In this document: piece after piece, positions 19,071 to 27,756 of the stretch
Layout of the letters: every line of letters begins with the position of its first letter
Position numbering within the stretch: the first letter of the stretch is position 1
Assembly: GCF_900177665.1 (NCBI RefSeq)
Contig: NZ_FXAW01000010.1
Coordinates: 110,769-174,768 of the forward strand
Direction: 5' to 3'
DNA from: Marivirga sericea
GTDB lineage: Bacteria > Bacteroidota > Bacteroidia > Cytophagales > Cyclobacteriaceae
Length of the DNA: 64,000 nucleotides
Translations under genes and position numbers: made by a program
The notes under the pieces: generated by a model
Seen by the model: the letters and a program-made list of their open reading frames with translations, nothing else
What the model was told of the DNA's origin: nothing
Database searches by the model: none

Positions 19071-19278
19071 AGATAGTTGTATTTTTTATAACAGAGGCGA
19101 AAATAAGAAATTTCATCCTTTCGGGCATTAGAACGAAGCGATTAATTCAGGATTATAGTATTTGATGCATTTTTACTTGAAATAATTGTAGCAAAATTAC
19201 TTCTTGCTTTTCAATTATGTATGTTTATAAAGCAGGCCAGCTTTAAGTAAGAGAGTAAGAGAAATAGTTTTATTCAGT

Positions 19279-19542
19279 ATGACAGGAGGTATAGGTTTTA
19301 GTAGACAAGGGAGTGATTCATTCAAACAAAATCGTTCGTTAAGAAATAAGCGAAAGTCAATGGGTGCTAACCCTTATTCCGCAAAAAAAATGAAGAATAG
19401 GACGGCTCGTGGAAATTACAATTATAAAGAATTACAAAACTTCCGATCCAAAAGAAAACGGAAATCAAGACTCATAAGCATTATAGTTATGATAGTTTTC
19501 TCAACAATTGCCTGCGTCTTATTGGCTCTATTAATGCGCTAA
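19279..19542 (+). CDS. Small basic protein with C-terminal membrane anchor
   Basis: Hypothetical protein of 87 residues. The first 60 are very basic (many Arg/Lys/Asn, e.g. SLRNKRKSMGANPY, NFRSKRKRKSR). One transmembrane helix follows (LISIIVMIVFSTIACVLLAL) with only two residues after it, so it is a tail-anchored-like topology with a positively charged cytoplasmic domain. Such a domain could contact nucleic acid or ribosomes; this is speculation. No family recognised. Convergent with the following esterase gene. Confidence 0.7.
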   Translation: MTGGIGFSRQGSDSFKQNRSLRNKRKSMGANPYSAKKMKNRTARGNYNYKELQNFRSKRKRKSRLISIIVMIVFSTIACVLLALLMR

Positions 19543-19579
19543 AGCAAGCACCATATTTCTGTTGAGACTAGTTCGTGCC

Positions 19580-20263
19580 CTAAAGCAAAGACTCTAAATG
19601 AGTCCAAACCGTTTCGGCCACAATTTTATGGCCCTTCGGAGTAGGGTGAATTCCATCCGGTTGATTTAATTCTGCTTCTCCGCCCACATCTTTCAATAAA
19701 AAAGGAATAAGGTTAACATTCTTATCCTTTGCAATTTCAGGAAATACTTTGCGAAACTCTTCCGCATATGCCTGTCCCATATTTGGTGGAACCATCATTC
19801 CAGCTAATAAAATTTTAACCACTGGATGAATCTCCTTTACTTTATCAATAATAGCTCTTAAGTTTTTATTGGTTTCTTCAGGCTTAATTCCTCGCAGTCC
19901 ATCATTACCTCCTAACTCCAAAATAAATATTTCAACCGGCTGCCGTTTTACTACCCATTCCACACGGGATAATCCGCTGGCCGTGGTTTCTCCGCTCACA
20001 CCAGCATTAATTACATTATAATCATATCCCAAAGAATCCAAGTTTTTCTGAATTAAACCCGGAAAGGCTTCATCAGCCTCTACACCATATCCTGCTGTAA
20101 GGCTGTTACCAAAGAATATGATGTTGTTTTTCTCTTCTTCTTTTTCGGTAACTTCTTGATCTATTTTCTTTCCAGACGTTTCTTCTTCTTGCTTAGTGTT
20201 TGAGTTACAAGCAGAGATTAAAATAAAAAATATAGCAAATAGCTGATTCCAATTAATTTTCAT
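19580..20263 (-). CDS. SGNH-family esterase/arylesterase lipoprotein (TesA-like)
   Basis: Predicted envelope lipoprotein (lipobox LISAC, Cys19) of 227 residues, with a charged Glu/Lys linker before the catalytic domain. SGNH blocks: nucleophile Ser54 in FGNSLTAGYG (the usual GDSL reads GNSL, as in TesA), the Gly of block II (NAGVSGET), block III GGNDGLRG and the Asp/His pair DGIHPTPKGH near the C-terminus. The family hydrolyses thioesters, lysophospholipids or aryl esters in the periplasm; the substrate here is unknown. Divergent from the SMP-30 gene with 66 bp between. Confidence 0.9.
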   Translation of the reverse strand: MKINWNQLFAIFFILISACNSNTKQEEETSGKKIDQEVTEKEEEKNNIIFFGNSLTAGYGVEADEAFPGLIQKNLDSLGYDYNVINAGVSGETTASGLSRVEWVVKRQPVEIFILELGGNDGLRGIKPEETNKNLRAIIDKVKEIHPVVKILLAGMMVPPNMGQAYAEEFRKVFPEIAKDKNVNLIPFLLKDVGGEAELNQPDGIHPTPKGHKIVAETVWTHLESLL

Positions 20264-20329
20264 AGCCTTAGTCTTTTAAGCAGTTTATGCTTTGCGTTAA
20301 AAAGCTTAAATTACGGAAAATGTTATAAA

Positions 20330-21220
20330 ATGATTCCTATTAGAACAATTCATCTCCTTTTCCTTACCGCTTTTTTAGTTTACGGATGTAATCAGCAACA
20401 CAAATTGCCTATTTCAGAAAATGAAGAAATTGTTAAAGTGGCGAAAGGCTTTGCTTTTACAGAAGGCCCAACGGCAGACCACTTGGGAAATATCTACTTC
20501 ACCGACCAGCCCAACAACCTCATTTACAAATATGGTGTTGATGGCGAGCTCCTCATTTTCACCGATAGTGCTGGTAGAGCTAATGGACTATATATCGACC
20601 AGAATCAAAAGCTGTGGGCATGTGCTGATGGTGAAAATCAGTTATGGAAATTTTCTCTGGATGGTCAAAGAGAAGTTGTTTTAAATCCATCCGGTGAAGT
20701 AAAGTTCAATGGTCCTAATGATGTTTGGGTCCACCAAAATGGCAACCTCTATTTCACAGACCCCATTTATCAACGGCCATATTGGGAAAATAAACATGAT
20801 ACCGTTGGCCACCAATCCATCTATTTATTAAAAGATGGTAAGCCTATTTTATTGGATTCCACTCTGGTTCAAGCAAATGGAGTAGTCGGACATTCTGAAA
20901 AAAAATTGTTGTTTGTGGCAGATATAGGCGCTGATAAAACCTATCGTTACGCAATTGATGAGGAAGGAATGCTGCAAGACAAAACCCTTTTCGTTGCACA
21001 AGGTTCAGATGGAATGACGATAGATTCGAATGGAAATTTATATTTAACCGGAAAAGGTGTTGATGTCTTTGATGAGAATGGAAATTTTCTCCAACACCTG
21101 GATATTCCTGAAAACTGGACAGCTAATGTTTCTTTTGGCGGTAGCAACTTTGACCAATTGTATATTACGGCATCAAAATCTTTATACCGGGTGAAAACCA
21201 AAGTGAAAGCGGTAAGATAG
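20330..21220 (+). CDS. SMP-30/gluconolactonase-like lipoprotein
   Basis: Six-bladed beta-propeller hydrolase of the SMP-30/LRE family, 296 residues, with lipobox VYGC (Cys20). The opening GFAFTEGPTADHLGN provides the metal-binding Glu, followed by FNGPNDVWVH (Asn/Asp ligands), FTDPIYQRPYW and VADIGADKTYRY, SDGMTIDSNGNLY. These are the calcium/metal ligand positions of gluconolactonases. Probable role: hydrolysis of a sugar lactone in the periplasm. Single gene, divergent from the esterase. Confidence 0.9.
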   Translation: MIPIRTIHLLFLTAFLVYGCNQQHKLPISENEEIVKVAKGFAFTEGPTADHLGNIYFTDQPNNLIYKYGVDGELLIFTDSAGRANGLYIDQNQKLWACADGENQLWKFSLDGQREVVLNPSGEVKFNGPNDVWVHQNGNLYFTDPIYQRPYWENKHDTVGHQSIYLLKDGKPILLDSTLVQANGVVGHSEKKLLFVADIGADKTYRYAIDEEGMLQDKTLFVAQGSDGMTIDSNGNLYLTGKGVDVFDENGNFLQHLDIPENWTANVSFGGSNFDQLYITASKSLYRVKTKVKAVR

Positions 21221-21459
21221 CCGTCCTTTTAAAAAAAGCTGCTATCCGTAAATCTGCGTAAGTGCTTTTTGCACGGCTAAGTCAATAATAGTTACGTATT
21301 CGTAGGATATAGTATCTGCGTAAGCTTTTCACTTATAGCGAATCAAAACTTACCGTCTATCTACTTTAATTTGTTTTGATGTAATTCTGGCATCCTATTC
21401 ATTAAAAATATGTTAAAATTGGAAGCTAGGTCAATAATTCTTTAAAGAGTCTGTTCAGA
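21221..21459. other. Intergenic region, short repeated word
   Basis: No ORF is supported. The word ATCTGCGTAAG occurs twice (near 21254 and 21313), each followed by a T-rich CTTTT; it may be a remnant of an intergenic repeat or part of the DUF5916 gene's promoter region. Confidence 0.35.
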
Positions 21460-23934
21460 ATGTTCAAAAATCTATCTTTTACGCTAATTCTAATTGTTTT
21501 TTCCATTGTAACTATTTCGGCCAAAGAGGATGAAAAAAACGCCTTGAGGGAAATGGACGCCCAATTAGTTGAAGAAGTTACACCTACTATTGATGGTGCT
21601 TTAGATGATGCCTTTTGGCATGACGTGAAAGAAGTAGAAGCTAATTTCATCACATTTTTGCCGGAAAACGGAACTGTGTCCAACCACAAAACATATATCA
21701 AAACGGCTTATACAGATTTCGGGCTTTATATTTCTGCCAGAATGGTAGATGCAAGTGGTAGAGCAATCCCCCAAGAACTAGGGATAAGAGATGATGACAG
21801 CAGAAATGCTGATCAGTTTGGACTGATATTAGATACTTACCAAAATGGCCAAAATGCTTTTTACCTAAAAGTGAGTTCTGCAGGTGTTCAAACCGATATA
21901 TTTATAAATAGAGGTAGAAATGATTACAATTGGGATGCGGTGTGGAAAAGTGAGGCAAAAATAACCGAAGAAGGTTGGCAAGTTGAAATGGAAATTCCCT
22001 ATTCTGCTATTCGCTTTCCTAAAAATGCAAATCAAGATTGGAATATTAATTTCATGCGGAAAATCCAAAGCAAAAATGAAACTTCCTATTGGAACTATGT
22101 GGACAATTCCATTGATGGATTAGTGAATCAGTCTGGAGTTTTAAAAGGCTTGAAAGGAATTAAACCTCCATTGCGATTATCGGTTTCACCATACATCACC
22201 ACCTATTATAATAAAAATGGAAGTCAAAGTGGTGTGGACATAACCGGTGGGATGGATTTAAAATACGGCTTAACTGAAAGCTTTACTTTGGACATGACTT
22301 TGATTCCAGATTTCGGACAGACCGTTTCTGATAACTTGGTTTATAACTTAGGGCCTTTTGAGGTTCAATATGCCGAAAACAGAGGTTTTTTTACAGAAGG
22401 CACAGAACTTTTCAACAAAGGCGGATTGTTTTATTCTCGTAGAGTTGGCCAATCATTTGGTTCTTTAAATTTACAAGATTCTGATTCACTTGTAAATAGA
22501 CCTAACGAAGCACCATTATTAAACGCATCTAAAATTACAGGGAGAACAAAGAGCGGACTAGGAGTTGGTTTTTTTAATGCCGTAACCAACAGAACTTTTG
22601 CTGAAGTTTACGATAAGGAAAGCAAAGAGAAAAGATTGGAACAAGTTGACGATCTAACCAATTTTAATGTGATGGTGATTGATCAAAGCCTGAAAAACAA
22701 TAGCAATATCAGTTTGATCAACACAAACGTTCAGCGTTTTGATGGAGGAAACAATGCCAATGTAGTTGGTTCAGATTTTCGTTTAAGAGATAAAAGCAAC
22801 ACTTATCAAATTGAAGGTTTTGGAGCTTATAATAATATCCAAAACCCATCTGGGTTTGTGGATGATGGCTACAAGTACAACGCGAGCTTTGCAAAAATTA
22901 GTGGTAAATATCAATTCGATATTGGAAGAAATGTCGAAAGTGACACTTACAACCCAAATGATATGGGTTTTTTAAGAAACCCAAATGAAATTTCTCACTT
23001 TGCATCTATAGGCTACAATCAATTCCAGCCTACCGCTATTTTTAATCAATATAACATTTGGGCAGGTGCTAATTACAGTACATTATACGAACCCAATTTA
23101 TATCAGAATTTTTCTATCTGGAACCAATGGTGGGCACAGACAAAAGATTTTCAGTCATTTTCTGTGAATCTCAATTACAGACCTTCTAAAACCTTCGATT
23201 ACTTTGAGCCAAGAGTAGAAGGAGCCAAATATTTTAGAACATGGAATTACAGCAGCAATCTTCGTTATTCTTCAGATAGCAGAAAAGCATTTATGAGCAA
23301 TGTATCCGTTGGTATTTGGAATGCTCCAGATAGAGAACAATTTGACTATTGGATTAATATCTCTCCTCGATATAGGTTGAATGATCAGTTTTCAATAAAT
23401 TATGAAATCAACTACAATAAGCAATTTAGCTCTATAGGTTTTGCTGAACATGCTACAAATGAAAGCGGAGATATTGAAGCAGTGATATTTGGTGAACGGG
23501 ATATTGATGTGATGTCGAATGTGCTCGGAGTAAACTATACCATTAATAACAAAATGGGCTTTAATTTTCGATTAAGACATTATTGGAATAAAGTAGATTA
23601 TTTCAATTATTTTAATTTAACGAATGTAGGTGACATTGAACCCATAGCCTATAGTGGAAAAGATTTAGTAAGTGATGCTTATGAAAAGCATGATACCAAT
23701 TTTAATGTATTTAATATTGACGCAGTTTATTCATGGCAGATTGCTCCAGGAAGTTTTGTCAATGTTGTATGGAAAGATGCTGTGCAGGAAGTAAATCAAA
23801 TGGTTGACATGAATTTTTCAGATAATTTACGTAATGTATTATCCACTGAGCATCAGCAAAATTTGAGTATTCGATTAATCTATTTTTTAGATTATACTCA
23901 AATCAAAAGAGATATTGCTATAAATAGAAGTTAG
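21460..23934 (+). CDS. DUF5916 outer-membrane protein with N-terminal CBM9-like domain
   Basis: Exported 824-residue protein; signal peptide ends near residue 21 (TISAKE). Residues about 35-230 form a carbohydrate-binding family 9-like sandwich (PTIDGALDDAFWHDV, WKSEAKITEEGWQVEMEIPYSAIRFP). The remainder is DUF5916, with the diagnostic segment FGQTVSDNLVYNLGPFEVQYAENRGFFTEG, here split at positions near 285-310. Aromatic amphipathic strands typical of an outer-membrane barrel follow to the C-terminus. These proteins are widespread in Bacteroidota; function unknown, possibly linked to carbohydrate handling. Single gene. Confidence 0.9.
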   Translation: MFKNLSFTLILIVFSIVTISAKEDEKNALREMDAQLVEEVTPTIDGALDDAFWHDVKEVEANFITFLPENGTVSNHKTYIKTAYTDFGLYISARMVDASGRAIPQELGIRDDDSRNADQFGLILDTYQNGQNAFYLKVSSAGVQTDIFINRGRNDYNWDAVWKSEAKITEEGWQVEMEIPYSAIRFPKNANQDWNINFMRKIQSKNETSYWNYVDNSIDGLVNQSGVLKGLKGIKPPLRLSVSPYITTYYNKNGSQSGVDITGGMDLKYGLTESFTLDMTLIPDFGQTVSDNLVYNLGPFEVQYAENRGFFTEGTELFNKGGLFYSRRVGQSFGSLNLQDSDSLVNRPNEAPLLNASKITGRTKSGLGVGFFNAVTNRTFAEVYDKESKEKRLEQVDDLTNFNVMVIDQSLKNNSNISLINTNVQRFDGGNNANVVGSDFRLRDKSNTYQIEGFGAYNNIQNPSGFVDDGYKYNASFAKISGKYQFDIGRNVESDTYNPNDMGFLRNPNEISHFASIGYNQFQPTAIFNQYNIWAGANYSTLYEPNLYQNFSIWNQWWAQTKDFQSFSVNLNYRPSKTFDYFEPRVEGAKYFRTWNYSSNLRYSSDSRKAFMSNVSVGIWNAPDREQFDYWINISPRYRLNDQFSINYEINYNKQFSSIGFAEHATNESGDIEAVIFGERDIDVMSNVLGVNYTINNKMGFNFRLRHYWNKVDYFNYFNLTNVGDIEPIAYSGKDLVSDAYEKHDTNFNVFNIDAVYSWQIAPGSFVNVVWKDAVQEVNQMVDMNFSDNLRNVLSTEHQQNLSIRLIYFLDYTQIKRDIAINRS

Positions 23935-23953
23935 TGAGGGTTGATTTTCAGAA

Positions 23954-25621
23954 CTATTTATGAAGGTAAATGCTAAATTTTGTTCCTTTTCCAATTTGGC
24001 TTTCAACTTTTATTTTGCCACCTAGCGCCTCAACTTGTGATTTTACAAGGTAAAGCCCTAGACCTTTACCTTCTACGTGGAGATGAAATCTTTTGTATAA
24101 ACCAAACAATTTTTCTCCATATTTTTCTAAATCAATGCCCATCCCATTATCCTTGACTTCAATTATTATTTTATCTTCAACTGAATAGGAATTGATACGA
24201 ATAGTAGGCCTTTTATTGTTGCGGTGATATTTAATTGCATTTGAAATCAGATTATATAAGATGCTTTCAACATATAATGGAAGAGAATGTATTACGCTCT
24301 CTTTCCCCCATTCTTCTGTTATTTCAGCTTCGGTCATATCAATTTCATGTTTTAAGATTCTTTGCACTTTTTGAGATGATTCTCTTAAATCAACTCTCTC
24401 CAAAGTCTTGCTTCCTGGTCTTTGAACCAGTAAAATACTGCCCACATCGTCAATCACCTCATGAAGCTCTTTTGAAGACTGAATCATTAATCCCACAATT
24501 TTTTCTCTTTCATCGCCACTGGTCTGAACAATCAGATTCCCTAAGCCCAGCAGTCTGGCGGTAGGCGCTCTCAAATTATGTGAGACTATATATCCAAACT
24601 GCTCCAGCTTATTGATTTGGTCAACTAGTTCAATATTTGTTTGCTGTAGGTCTTCATTCTGTCGGGCCACCTCTTCTGATAATTCTTCATTTCTTAGCTC
24701 TAACAGCTTTTGCTGCTTTTCGATTGTCGCTTTAGCGTTGTTTAGTATTTCGTTTTGAGTGGTCAGTTCTTTGTTCTTCTCTTCGATTAAGAGCTGTTGA
24801 TTTCCCATTTCCTCATTATGTTGCATAATGATATCGTTTTGGGAGGATATCTCTTCGTTTTGAGCTCTGATCTCTTCGTTTTGAGCTAAAATTTCGTCCG
24901 TCCTTTTTCTCACTAAGCGATCTAGTGTTTCATTCTGATTTTCTAAAATTTTAGCTTTGTCGTACTCTGATTTCCTGAGTTTGTTGGAGAGAGATATACT
25001 TTTAACACTATACACGGCAGCATAGATAAGAGTAGGTAAGGTCAAAATGAATAGTATTATTTGCAACCAGTAGGAAGTATCAATGGCTTTCTCAAATTCT
25101 TCATAAGCCTTCTGCTCAATTTGCTGTTCAAATACGGTTACTGAGTTGGAAAAATCCTTAGCCATTAACCAGACGGGATAGCCCCTGTCTTCCGCAATCA
25201 TAGATTCCGCTTTTCGTAAATTATTTTCATGTAGCTGCAGTGCAATTTTGCTTACGAAATTGAAATATGAGTCAACAGTATCTCGTAAACTAGAAAAAGT
25301 CGCCAATGGATAGTTTTGTCTGCTAAGCGTAGTTTTTAAATATTCTAAAGCTTGGTTCTTTCGAAAAGTTGCGCTATCAAAAGGACTCTGATACATGACA
25401 ATTTTATCAGAAATAACATACCCTCTTATACCAACATCTAACAAATGAAGCGTCTGAACTAACTCTTCAGCATTGATTACTACTCTTTGAGTGGTATTAA
25501 TAATTCTCTGATTTTCTTCAATTTTTCTTCCATATTGTTTAATCAAGAAAATATTGAGCAGCATCAAAATGCCAATTATTCCTACAATTAAATAGATTCT
25601 TTTACCTTTTCTTGACTTCAT
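23954..25621 (-). CDS. Sensor histidine kinase with CHASE3-like sensor
   Basis: Inner-membrane two-component sensor, 555 residues. TM1 about 9-27, a CHASE3-like four-helix periplasmic domain (30-180, with LDVGIRGYVIS), TM2 about 185-207. A long coiled coil follows (220-340) with repeated QNEEI units (AQNEEIRAQNEEISSQN). The HisKA phosphoacceptor is His348 in YIVSHNLRAPTARLLG, and the C-terminal HATPase carries the N box (LISNAIKYH), DNGMGI and GKGLGLYLVKSQ. No receiver domain or response regulator is adjacent. It is divergent, 66 bp apart, from a second kinase-like gene that lacks the ATPase domain, so the two may form a heteromeric pair. Confidence 0.93.
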   Translation of the reverse strand: MKSRKGKRIYLIVGIIGILMLLNIFLIKQYGRKIEENQRIINTTQRVVINAEELVQTLHLLDVGIRGYVISDKIVMYQSPFDSATFRKNQALEYLKTTLSRQNYPLATFSSLRDTVDSYFNFVSKIALQLHENNLRKAESMIAEDRGYPVWLMAKDFSNSVTVFEQQIEQKAYEEFEKAIDTSYWLQIILFILTLPTLIYAAVYSVKSISLSNKLRKSEYDKAKILENQNETLDRLVRKRTDEILAQNEEIRAQNEEISSQNDIIMQHNEEMGNQQLLIEEKNKELTTQNEILNNAKATIEKQQKLLELRNEELSEEVARQNEDLQQTNIELVDQINKLEQFGYIVSHNLRAPTARLLGLGNLIVQTSGDEREKIVGLMIQSSKELHEVIDDVGSILLVQRPGSKTLERVDLRESSQKVQRILKHEIDMTEAEITEEWGKESVIHSLPLYVESILYNLISNAIKYHRNNKRPTIRINSYSVEDKIIIEVKDNGMGIDLEKYGEKLFGLYKRFHLHVEGKGLGLYLVKSQVEALGGKIKVESQIGKGTKFSIYLHK

Positions 25622-25687
25622 GGTAGCTTTAACAACTACTAAAAATAACTATCTTAAAACAATTAACAAATAAGTTGTACAGTTAAT

Positions 25688-26770
25688 ATGTGCGGCTTTA
25701 TCAAGGAATATCTTTTGATTTCTATAGCCGTATTATTTATAGGAACAGTTATAATCATGAAAGACAAAATCTATACGTATTTCGATGTTCTCAATCAGCA
25801 TAGCATTATATCTGCTACCAACCTTAAAGGTGAGATTAAATATGTGAATGATCAGTTTTGCGATATCTCAAAATACAAAGAACGTGAATTAATTGGCGCT
25901 CCACACAGCATAGTCAATTCGGGCTTTCACGATAGAAAGTACTTCAAAGATTTATGGAAGACAATAGGAAAGGGTGATGTTTGGCAGGGCAATATATTAA
26001 ATGAAGCTAAAGACGGTTCTACCTACTGGGTTGCAACTACTATTGTACCTATCATAGAACAAAGAAAAGTAAAGGAGTATTTTTCTATACGCATTGAGAA
26101 AACAGAGCAAATGGCGCTCCAACAAGAAAATGAATTTCAAGAAAGACGATTCACCCAGCTATTTAATCATATAAGCGAAGGGGTGATCGTCATGAAAAAA
26201 ATCCAAAATACTTTTATCATCACTGACTTCAATCAGGGTGCCGAAAAACTAGATCACAAAAAGAAGGAGGAAGTTTTAGGAAAGGAATTGTTAGAAATAT
26301 TTCCAGGAACAGAAGCTGGTGGCTTTTCCGATTATATTGAAAAAGCATATGAATGCGGATATGCAAATTATCCTCTTTTGCGCTATCAAGATAAAAATAA
26401 GGCTCGCTGGAGAAGAGGGTCCCTTTATAAACTGCCGAATGATGAAGTGGTCTGCGTCTATCATGACGTTTCGGAGGAAATAAAACAATTAGAACAGCTC
26501 AAAAAGTATAACCAAAAGTTAGAGGAAATAGCTTTTAAGGCTTCCCATGAAGTTCGGGCACCTGTTGCGAGCATATTAGGTTTACTTCAATTAATAGATT
26601 TTAATGATCTATCGGACAATAATAGAACTGTATTAGAATACATGAAAGAATCTGTAGAAAGGCTTGATCACACCATTCGAGAAATTGTTGAAGTTAGTTA
26701 TGATACAGATGAAGGAAAAGAGCTTTTTGCTAAGTTATCTGATTTAAAAAAGCATTATAATACGACCTAG
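25688..26770 (+). CDS. PAS-PAS-HisKA protein lacking the kinase catalytic domain
   Basis: Signalling protein of 360 residues. Two PAS domains (about 33-140, ISATNLKGEIKYVNDQF ... YWVATTIVPI; and 155-265, ITDFNQGAEKLDHKKKEEVLG) lead into a complete HisKA dimerisation helix pair, with His287 in IAFKASHEVRAPVASILGLLQLI. The protein ends at residue 360, only 70 residues after the H box, with no N, G1 or G2 box, so it cannot bind ATP by itself. A downstream sequence check shows an in-frame stop followed by unrelated sequence, with no ATPase remnant. The N-terminal 23 residues form a hydrophobic stretch if ATG 25688 is used; ATG 25757 would give a soluble protein. Probably a partner or phosphoacceptor for the divergent kinase. 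Confidence 0.85.
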   Translation: MCGFIKEYLLISIAVLFIGTVIIMKDKIYTYFDVLNQHSIISATNLKGEIKYVNDQFCDISKYKERELIGAPHSIVNSGFHDRKYFKDLWKTIGKGDVWQGNILNEAKDGSTYWVATTIVPIIEQRKVKEYFSIRIEKTEQMALQQENEFQERRFTQLFNHISEGVIVMKKIQNTFIITDFNQGAEKLDHKKKEEVLGKELLEIFPGTEAGGFSDYIEKAYECGYANYPLLRYQDKNKARWRRGSLYKLPNDEVVCVYHDVSEEIKQLEQLKKYNQKLEEIAFKASHEVRAPVASILGLLQLIDFNDLSDNNRTVLEYMKESVERLDHTIREIVEVSYDTDEGKELFAKLSDLKKHYNTT

Positions 26771-26801
26771 TTTTTTTCCGAAATTCAAAACTGTAAAGGA
26801 T

Positions 26802-27608
26802 TTAAAAAATTAAAACAAGTTGAACCGCAAATATCACTGCAGCTATCAAAAACATAGTTAACCTATAGTCATTGTTTTTGACGAAATAAAAATATCCTAC
26901 TATCAATATAATTGCAACTGGAATTAAGAACCCGAAAATGTTGAATATGCCATATTCACTATAAAAAATCACTTTATCCTCTTTGCTGCTTAAGCTTTGA
27001 GCTTGTTGAAAAATAATGCTTCGTTCTAAAAGGAATTCGTCACTACGGTGGATTTTCGCTATTCCCTGCTTTTCAAACCTGAAACTCATTCCATTGCTCA
27101 GTATCGCTTTGTAGCTGTAAGCTAAATTTGCTTTTCCGGAGCTATGACTAGAATATCTATTTACGGTTTCTATTCCGGAAACTTTCACTTCCTCTGTTTC
27201 AGACGGTAAAAGGTAATCTATCAAAAGAAGAAAATTGAAAATTACAATTACAAGAGCAAATAGACGTAATCTGGCGAATAACCATTTATACATTTCTGCC
27301 TTCCGTGTCGCTTCTTCAGCTTCTTTCTTCTGTTTCCTTTGGTGATATGCCTGCCGTCTTCTTTCATACTCATTCTCTCTAGTACGTTGACGAGCTTGGT
27401 TTTGAACTGGTGGATCAGGATTCTTTCTTAAAAAACTAAATGCAGCACTAATTTCCTTAAATCGTTCACCATCATCCAATTTATAAACATCTGGATGATA
27501 CTGCTTTGCTAATTTTCTGTAGGCTTCTTTGATTTCTTCTGAAGAAGCTCCTAGCCTTAGGCCCAAGACAGAAATATATTCTGCATACGTTTTTTTTATC
27601 CTAGCCAT
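26802..27608 (-). CDS. Membrane-anchored DnaJ-domain protein
   Basis: 268 residues. An N-terminal J domain (about 9-60) has the HPD triad at 38-40 in LAKQYHPDVYKL, which stimulates Hsp70 ATPase. After a basic Arg/Lys/Glu helix (70-110) come three hydrophobic segments (near 113-133, 220-243 and 249-268), so the J domain is tethered to the inner membrane. No zinc or C-terminal DnaJ substrate domains are present, so this is a type III J-protein with a specialised, unknown client. Its ATG overlaps the stop of the 51-residue membrane protein by 8 bp, placing it last in an operon with the M14 peptidase. Confidence 0.88.
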   Translation of the reverse strand: MARIKKTYAEYISVLGLRLGASSEEIKEAYRKLAKQYHPDVYKLDDGERFKEISAAFSFLRKNPDPPVQNQARQRTRENEYERRRQAYHQRKQKKEAEEATRKAEMYKWLFARLRLFALVIVIFNFLLLIDYLLPSETEEVKVSGIETVNRYSSHSSGKANLAYSYKAILSNGMSFRFEKQGIAKIHRSDEFLLERSIIFQQAQSLSSKEDKVIFYSEYGIFNIFGFLIPVAIILIVGYFYFVKNNDYRLTMFLIAAVIFAVQLVLIF

Positions 27609-27756
27609 TTGAGCGTGCGATATAGAAGTAGCCTAAACCTAAGGCAAATCCAACTCCCGTAAATAGCGAAATATTGCCAAAAAAGTAGCCAACCAACATT
27701 CCAGCTAAAGTGCTTAAAGATATTTTAAAAAAGGGATTTTGCCAGACTTTTTTCAT
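27601..27756 (-). CDS. 51-residue small membrane protein
   Basis: Short frame MKKVWQNPFFKISLSTLAG ... GYFYIARSNG with two hydrophobic stretches rich in Gly (LAGMLVGYFFGNISLF and GVGFALGLGYFYI). The ATG overlaps the stop of the M14 peptidase gene as ATGA (27753-27756). Its stop overlaps the start of the DnaJ gene by 8 bp, so the three genes are translationally coupled and the frame is clearly real. The fold suggests a hairpin in the inner membrane. No family or function recognised. Confidence 0.8.
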   Translation of the reverse strand: MKKVWQNPFFKISLSTLAGMLVGYFFGNISLFTGVGFALGLGYFYIARSNG

